A stretch of 64,000 nucleotides of DNA from Liolophura sinensis. Taxonomy: Eukaryota; Mollusca; Polyplacophora; Chitonida; Chitonidae. Shown piece after piece: positions 57,516 through 64,000 of this stretch. The position numbers and the translations under genes were made by a program. Under the pieces are notes generated by a model. That model was given only the letters and a program-made list of their open reading frames with translations. It ran no database searches and had not been told where the DNA came from. The number at the start of each line of letters is the position of its first letter. The first letter of the stretch is position 1. Where the stretch lies: NCBI RefSeq assembly GCF_032854445.1, contig NC_088295.1, forward strand, positions 56,091,249-56,155,248, read 5' to 3'.

Positions 57516-60500
57516 CTGACCAAAACAAACAAACGAAATCCATGGGTGACTTTGGCATTTAAAAGTTTACAAACACTTATGTGCTGAGTTTTTCAGTGGC
57601 AAGGTGATATTGTCCAATGCAGACGATTCCGACCTTGAACAGAGACGGTAAATTCTTCCGCTGCTATTTCTCTCGAGGCATTGGTGACAACAAGTGGTCG
57701 AGGTTGCTCGTGTCAATGTCTTAGTCCGTGGAACACAGCTTGTCTTCATCCAATATAACCAAATTTCTACGTCACGGATGGGAAAGTTCGTCAGTAACTT
57801 GCCTAAGGTCGATGGGGAAAAATGGCATTATAATTATGACGAATTCATGTGTTAGGCCGCAAATTTTACTTTCCACTATAGTCCTTCAGACACCACAAAA
57901 AAGTTTTCAGCACAGAGGAATATAGGAGAAATTCACCAAGTGTTATAACTAGAATGTTTTGACCTGGATCAAAAATTGATCAAAAATTGATTAACGTTCC
58001 AATTTTGATGTTACCAAAATCTGGACGAATAATGGAATTACCGTCTTTTCCAGAGGAACACGAGTAGAACCCCGATCACAACACACACCACCAGTCCTCC
58101 GATAACCCCGCCCACAATAGCACCGGTATCTGGGGAGAAAGAGAAACTTGTAGGACAAACTTCTGAAAATCACTTCTACAGTCTTTGGGTAATATACGAG
58201 TCTTTACAACCGTACCTGTGAAGAAATCTGGTCAAGATAACGAGAATTCTACCATGGATAATACCAAGATTGGTAAACATTTCCACATTTGTACATGTTC
58301 TCGCTCTCACTGCTTATGGTGCCTTAGTGACAATAGGTCGTCGCCGAAGCTCGTGTGGTCGTATATGCAGTCTAACATTCGTTGAAGATCACTTGTCTTC
58401 CATCAACGTATGGCGTTCATCCTATTGAGACAAGTTTGTTTGCAACTCGCCAAATGTTAGTGGTTTATGCGGGGCTCTACGGTTTCCTCCACCCACAAAA
58501 CTGACTTAAAAGAATCGTAATATTCAAAAAGTCTTGAGTATTACGTTAGTCAAAAATGAAATAATGAAATAAATAAATACATAGGTCTGGGTTTATTCCT
58601 TTGATTACTGTTAAATGTCATACTCAAAAATGTTTTGTTTGAGAATGTATGTCAGTTTTATTGGTGGAAGATTCCAGAGGGCCCGGGATAAACCACCAAC
58701 CTTTGGCTAGGTACTAACAAACTATTCATCATGTGACCTATACAGACAGGCATATTGCATACCATAGTGATAGGAAACAAGTGGTCCTCAACAAGTCCTT
58801 GTCATCAAAACCCAACGATTCCTGATAGCGGGTGAATCGGCAAATTCCATGTCCAAGAATGAGCCTTGCTTTAGTGGCTGTTGGTAACTGTTTTATTACC
58901 AACAAGATGATCTATCATTAAACATTTTGCAATCTGCATGGTACGACTACACTGCTCCTATTTTATTTTGTCTTATTAGCGTACCATTTAGTTCCTCTTT
59001 TAAATTATAGATATCTCGAGTTGTACTTTCCAAAGAGAGGCCGTTATTTGGCAACGTGGTCTCGTATGACGTCATAGTGGGTTGGTATGTCGTTGCTGAA
59101 AAACAAAAGAAAGTTGTCACTGTACCTAAACGGGGCCTTTGGTGTCAAACTAACTTAAAAGTTATGAAAAATACTGCTTACTTAACCCTGAAAATTATAC
59201 GTTTTATTGACGAATTTTGCGTTGTCTTTGAGTAATACAAGGGTGATCTAGGAGTAAATTCGCACTGGTTGACTGACATAGCTGAGTATAAATTATTAGA
59301 AACAGACATCGTTGAAAGCAGATCTGGCATCCACTCGGATGGCATTGATGTTGTTTTCATCACATTTATTTATTTATTCGACCGTAATACTCAAGAGGTC
59401 AGTTTCATGGGTGGGGGAAGCAGGAGTGGCTGTGCAAAACCACCCACCCTGGTCATTTGACTGATTAACACTCCTAAATGTTACCTAGAGATATGTACAT
59501 CACATTGGATGGAAAACAAGTGGTCTTCAACCAACGTTAGGTTGTAGAAACGAGTGTCTTATTGTCACCAATCTCCCATGAACATTGAAAGCAGTGGAAT
59601 CTACAAATTCCCTGTTCAAGGCTAGATTTGAACACACAGTTGACAAGAGTGAAAAGCATGCTCCTTAATTAACCACTCGGCCAAAGAATGTTTCCCTTTG
59701 ACGCTACATGCAAGACGCTGGTTGGAGCGATTCAAATCGTTCTTACCAGCCTTGAGTGATTGCTGTCACGGATAGAATAATTTGGTTAAATTTGTCTCAA
59801 AAACTTAAGGTAAAAGGACGGTAACACAAAACATTCTATACCAAACTGCTGTGCACATGATATTTTAATAGGGAACTTAATTAATTTGGGTTCACGTTGT
59901 GCATGCAGTCTGTGGGCAAGACATTGACATCGTATACTGAGTACAAGAAACAATGGTCGATGGATTTTGTACTTTGATATTTATACCCTATTTATCATAG
60001 TATTTTGTGTTGGTCTTACAGAGCCCTGTAGGTGCAGCTGAGCAGTATGCAGGTATGCAGGAATTATTGCATAATTGCATTTTATCGTCTACCAATGCTA
60101 CAGGAAACTCAAGAATTTTAAGAATGTTCATTGTTTCGTTTTTATTCAGCTATAAAAAAAGCTATACAATATGCTTGCCCCAAATAAACCAAATAAGTTG
60201 TAGTTGTCCAAACAACAGAAAAAGTCTAAATTTCGATACCAGAAGCGGAAATCTAACTTACCGTTTGCCTTTGTTGAAGACGATTCTTCTGATCCTCCTG
60301 TCAAACCTACTGAGACTGTTGTTGTTGCAAGAGGAGGGCAAGTCCCTGACAACAATAACAGTCAATAATTTATACATAAAGGAAATTAAATCCGCACGGA
60401 AGTTTACTAGGTTATGAGAAAAAATTAATAGTTCAAAAATATGAAATTCTCACTGGAAACAACTGGAAAGAAGCTAAACGAAGAATGCAACAATTGTACC

Positions 60501-63224
60501 GAATCTCAGTAGCACAAAGTATTTGTTTACGACCAACGTGATATATCTTAATCCAATAGTTTTATAACGTTAAAAGTATATCACTTCCAACAATAAAAGT
60601 GAACAAGCGATACAACTTCCTGGCAACAATAACAATCAACAACTGACACGAAAAGGAAATTAAATATAGACGGAAGTTTACTAGGTTATGAGAAAAAGGA
60701 AAAAAACAAACATCTTAAATTCTCAATATAAATAAGCTAAATGACGATTCCCACGAAGGTCACAGTCACAATTTGTTGACTTCAGTCGCCCGAAGTACTT
60801 TATGTTACGCCCAACGTGATATTTCATAATCCAACCATGGCGAGATTCAATGCTTTTAAAACGTTGAAATACACATCCAGATCATTCTGCTGATGTCAAA
60901 AGTTTTGAGCACCTAAGTACCACTCGCCATTAATATGGACCTTTGTCGATGACACAAATCTTACAATGCTACCAGTAATAGAGAAGCAGCCGTTTCCTTC
61001 AAACGACGGCGGAAAGCAATGGTTTATTTTGGGGTATGTTGTTTTCGTGATATTTGGTCATTAATGCGTGTAATTAACTTGTTATGTGGTATACAAATGC
61101 AATCAACACCCTGGCACTGTTATACCTAATTCTGCTTTGGTGCCTTAGGAGTTCTCCAAATGTGCTACTTTTTAAGCACTTCCATGAACTGTTACAATAA
61201 TGTCCTGTTAGAGATAAGTTGAGTTTCACTGGTCATATGTGATGATTTGTCATCTATTACGATGTCGTTGTTGCTCCAGTTTTATTCCGCATTCTGAGCT
61301 GTTTGTAATGCAGCTTGTATGCATTGTATGATAATAACACAAGGGAAGCGACAAATTTTTTTTATCAACATAATTCATAGGCTTGCTGATTACACGTACC
61401 AGAAGAAGTGCACGTATACGTGATGGATCGCACGCTGCTCTGGGTAGACCCGGGCTGGGTGAGAATACATGGATACCCTATGAATTTCCAAACAGCAGAA
61501 TGAAGATCACACTTGCTTTGATCAGTGCAGTTTGTCTGTAACTCCTGACGGTCATCGTTTACATCTCTTACCCAGCTACATCGACTTGTGTTGCGCTGAC
61601 AACATCGGTCAGGCACATCCCTGGATATAAGATACGAACAAACTTGGTCGCTTGGATCATACTGGTAGTACCTGACCTCTGTTATACAGATCTCTTGCAA
61701 CTCGTCACACTCTAACATGTTGTGTGTCTGAGTAAATGTTGATGGTCCGTGACATGCGTCCGAGGTTTTCACTGAAAAAGATATAAACATAGGGTAAATC
61801 TAGGTATGATTCTATGCCAAAGAAAAACATATACGAACAAATCATGCAAGAATAGTGTGTATAGCCTGCATGAGGTGGCATCACCTTAACCTATATCTAA
61901 ATAGTCCAACAGGCATGGTCCTATAATATATGAGTGAAATATTTTTGATTACGGCATAAAACACCAGTCAAAAAATAAATTCCATAGCACATACATTGGT
62001 ATTATTACATCACACGACAATTTTTTTTAGGTTACGCAGGGATATTACATAACACGGCAATTTGTACTACATTAAATGGTGGGTGTTACATAACACGGCA
62101 ATTTGTACTACATTAAATAGTGGATGTTACATTGATGGTGTATTATTACATACCCTCACCATATAACGCCGGCAGCCGTCGTTTAAGGAAATATTCTTGA
62201 GTACCGCGGAAAACACCCATAAATACATATTAAAACACAGCGTGGTGTAACAGGTTCGTCACGCGCACAGATGAAGGGCGGTGTTTATCTCTCAGCCTTG
62301 TCCCATACTCGTTTTGGTCATCAATGGAATTTTCTTCAGAACCATTTAACTATTTAACAAAGTTAAACTCTCTGTTTTTTTTTTCTTTTTTGACTCTTCA
62401 GTCGCGTAAGCTTGTATTTCATTTCCTTTGACTATTTACAAAGTGTTTTATAACTTTTGTCACTGGTCATAGCCTTAGGACGGAACAGGGTGGACATGCC
62501 TAGGTGAATACATACATGTATAATATTGCTACATTTAGTATACTTCTTCAGAACTCGCTTCATGTTAGCGTTCTGTGTGTAGTGTTGTACGGCATATATA
62601 CGTTTGTAAAGAGTGCCCTACTTAAATTCTAAAACAATGTACCTGTATGCACACGGACTGGGTTTGGTAACGCCTACACAGTATAGTTACACTTACCTAC
62701 GACTTGGCCGATCCATTTATGATCAGCGTGAGATCGTGTACATATTTATCACCATTCAGAGAAAATTCTATTGATGTGATTTGTTAAAATGCCAAACAGA
62801 CAAAACCGAATATGAGTGGGTACATCGGTTTCATATACTCCCGCAATCAAGGCCTAAGGCGTGGATATATCCGCAGGGTCAAGGCAAAACGAGCAGATGC
62901 AAAATGCAAACAAAAAGGGAGACAACTTTGCACAAAATTCGTCCGTTAATTTTTTTATTCGCTTCGCCTCGGAAAAAATATTATCGACCTCAGCCAAATA
63001 TTTACCCGTGTACCCCCCCCACCCCTCCCCCCCAAAAGGCCGTCATATAACAAATAATATATACACATGTATGCATATTGTGTCACGCACCTTGTAAAAC
63101 ACTTACCTTCAACATCTACAGAACATACTTGCAGTCCAGCTGTCAGAATCGTCAGGAAGATTGGCATATACATGGACGGTTGCCCTCTAATACGACACAT
63201 TTTGAAGTTTTCACATCTGTTCAC
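56981..63224 (-). CDS. gene B: lectin-like receptor with multi-tyrosine tail
   Basis: Five exons give an open frame of 398 residues: 63107-63224, 61400-61771, 60262-60345, 58042-58129 and 56981-57515. Order: signal peptide (1-39), SUEL-like lectin domain (about 44-163), one stalk module (164-191), TM (about 195-217), WKRR, and a 178-residue tail with nine tyrosines. Exons 1-3 have the same lengths and phases as in gene A (118, 372, 84 nt) and close sequence, but the tail is unrelated to that of A. Most tyrosines sit in YxxV/L/I (YDNI, YSKV, YDRV, YDHV, YNQL, YDVL); YDNI also fits a YxN site. No strict ITIM or ITAM is present. The likely role is a surface lectin that recruits SH2 adaptors; ligand unknown. 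Confidence 0.85.
58042..58129 (-). CDS. gene B transmembrane exon
   Basis: Acceptor tttctccccag, 88 nt, donor CG|GTAATT, phase 1 to 2. Gly-rich helix (IVGGVIGGLVVCVVIGVLLV) then FLWKRR. The GGxxGG spacing could favour helix packing, as in dimerising receptors. Confidence 0.85.
58570..58890 (-). mobile_element. SINE family 3, partial copy
   Basis: 'aaaccaccaacctttggcta' and 'aaacaagtggtcctcaacaa' are the family 3 body. A shorter version is in gene A at 27890-28060, so this insertion predates the A/B duplication. Confidence 0.6.
59365..59690 (-). mobile_element. SINE family 3, near full-length copy
   Basis: The plus strand shows the tail 'tttatttatttattcgaccg' + 'taatactcaagaggtcagtt' and ends in 'aaccactcggccaaaga', the reverse of a tRNA-like A-box. 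Shortened copies are at 26245-26340 and 28560-28740 in gene A. Confidence 0.8.
60262..60345 (-). CDS. gene B stalk exon
   Basis: 84 nt, phase 1 to 1, acceptor ttattgttgtcag, donor CG|GTAAGT at the same place as in the two gene A units. Peptide TCPPLATTTVSVGLTGGSEE then SSSTKAN. Confidence 0.8.
61400..61771 (-). CDS. gene B lectin-like ectodomain exon
   Basis: 372 nt, phase 1 to 1, acceptor atatctttttcag, donor G|GTACGT. Same cysteine pattern as gene A: DACHG, MLECDELQEICITEV, DRCCQRNTSRCSWVRD, NCTDQSKCDL, GYPC and SVRSITYTC. The DPC triplet of the family is YPC here. Confidence 0.82.
61920..62230 (+). mobile_element. two short SINE family 1 tail fragments
   Basis: They lie at 61920-61985 and 62160-62230 in intron 1 of gene B, orthologous to those at 32450-32665. 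Between them is a short local duplication of 'cacggcaatttgtactacat'. Confidence 0.6.
63107..63224 (-). CDS. gene B signal-peptide exon
   Basis: 118 nt with a phase-1 donor G|GTAAGTGTT. The core MYMPIFLTILTAGLQVCS is nearly identical to gene A. Confidence 0.82.
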
Positions 63225-64000
63225 CCCCAGGAAAGATAGAAGTGTTTGGATTGAACGTAAACAGCGACTGTATACGTATTACCTATGAATCAGGACGACT
63301 GGCTGAACACCTGCGTGATCCAAAAAACAAAGAGTTATACATCAAGAAGGGTTTGTCATCACCCCATCTCCGTCAGAAGTATAATCACAGGTCCTCGTAA
63401 GACAACAGAAGACTCAGCTAAAAGTGCCTCCACCCTCCACCCTCTAGTGTATCACTGGCGACTGTGATCTGTGTAATTTCAGATCGTGGTCCCTGTGACA
63501 AATCCAGTCCCCCTCAGTGATCTGTTACTACTGCTTTTCAGGAGGTAGAGCTTAATAAAGAGTCTAGCATGTGAGTGCAGCTAAATGCTAGAACACCCAC
63601 GTCTTTTATCTACACAAACTCGCATATGTATGGAAGCCGGATGCTCCCAGGCTGTCTTTCCTATACACTTTCCCCAAACCAGGAAGATCGACATCTGTGC
63701 GACACTACGAGATTTAGTTAAGAGTCATGGAGTCCAAAGAATGAGGACAACGCCACATTGTAAAAACTTTCCATAGACATTCCAGCGACATTTAGTCCGA
63801 AATATCGTAGTCTGAATCTGGCATTGTCAACTGAATTTTGTGCCCTCTTCCAAATCCCGTTTACTCCTTCATTTATCCACCAAATCTTGTCGGAATTTCG
63901 ACCACATCTCGTATAATGGATTGGTTGTCGACTTAATCATGACTTTAAAGTGAACATAAAACATGGTTGAAAGCGCGACATTTAGAGGAATGACTCCTTC

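Larger units (their letters stand above)
56060..64000. repeat. segmental duplication, copy B
   Basis: Counterpart of 25480-34440 (block pairs are listed there). The interval 56475-58280, with the TM and tail exons of gene B, has no counterpart in copy A. The similarity runs up to the window edge, so the duplication continues beyond 64000. Confidence 0.85.

Overview
The window reads as nuclear DNA of a marine invertebrate, most likely a bivalve or other mollusc. Coding sequence lies in short exons bounded by GT-AG introns, the rest is AT-rich, minisatellites sit in several introns, and there are many copies of at least three tRNA-derived SINE families. One family ends in ...CGGCGTAAAACACCAATCAAATAAATAAAT, a tail I associate with bivalve genomes; that species guess is from memory. 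I see no bacterial, phage or CRISPR structure.

The main content is a cluster of small modular type I membrane receptors. Four gene models keep an uninterrupted frame in the exons I could place: gene 1 (+, 5510-14282, ectodomain unclear), gene A (-, 23662-33708), gene C (+, 43291-52316) and gene B (-, 56981-63224). All share one layout: signal-peptide exon, Cys-rich ectodomain exon, Ser/Thr-rich stalk exon(s), a TM exon of about 90 nt, and a last exon (two in A) coding for a Tyr-rich cytoplasmic tail. Every junction before the TM exon is phase 1 and every TM exon runs from phase 1 to phase 2, so modules can be swapped without losing frame. A and B carry a lectin-like domain resembling the SUEL/rhamnose-binding lectin family. 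C has an unrelated ten-cysteine ectodomain that I do not recognise, and gene 1 a possibly decayed relative of it.

The tails carry signalling-type tyrosine motifs. A has an ITAM-like YNKL-x10-YTSL at its C terminus, gene 1 an ITIM-type VDYLTL, C has NPLYEVL and YSQM, and B has nine tyrosines, mostly YxxV/L/I. My reading is a locally duplicated family of immune-type or recognition receptors. The ligand and the signalling direction are inference.

The locus shows birth and death of genes. Segments at 25.5-34.4 kb and 56.1-64.0 kb are ancient copies of each other and carry A and B, but the TM/tail cassettes differ. The stalk exon is tandemly duplicated in A. A decayed A-like tail lies at 17.07-18.35 kb, with stop codons, loss of both ITAM tyrosines and a SINE inserted in a tyrosine motif. 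Other pieces are an orphan signal-peptide exon (36.4 kb), a lectin-exon relic (39.05 kb) and a possible stalk relic (20.5 kb). Unrelated fragments are a GPCR TM6-TM7 relic (15.7-16.0 kb) and a weak TNF-like fragment (40.2-40.55 kb). All exon boundaries were placed by eye from splice signals, reading phase and comparison between paralogues; no transcript data were available.
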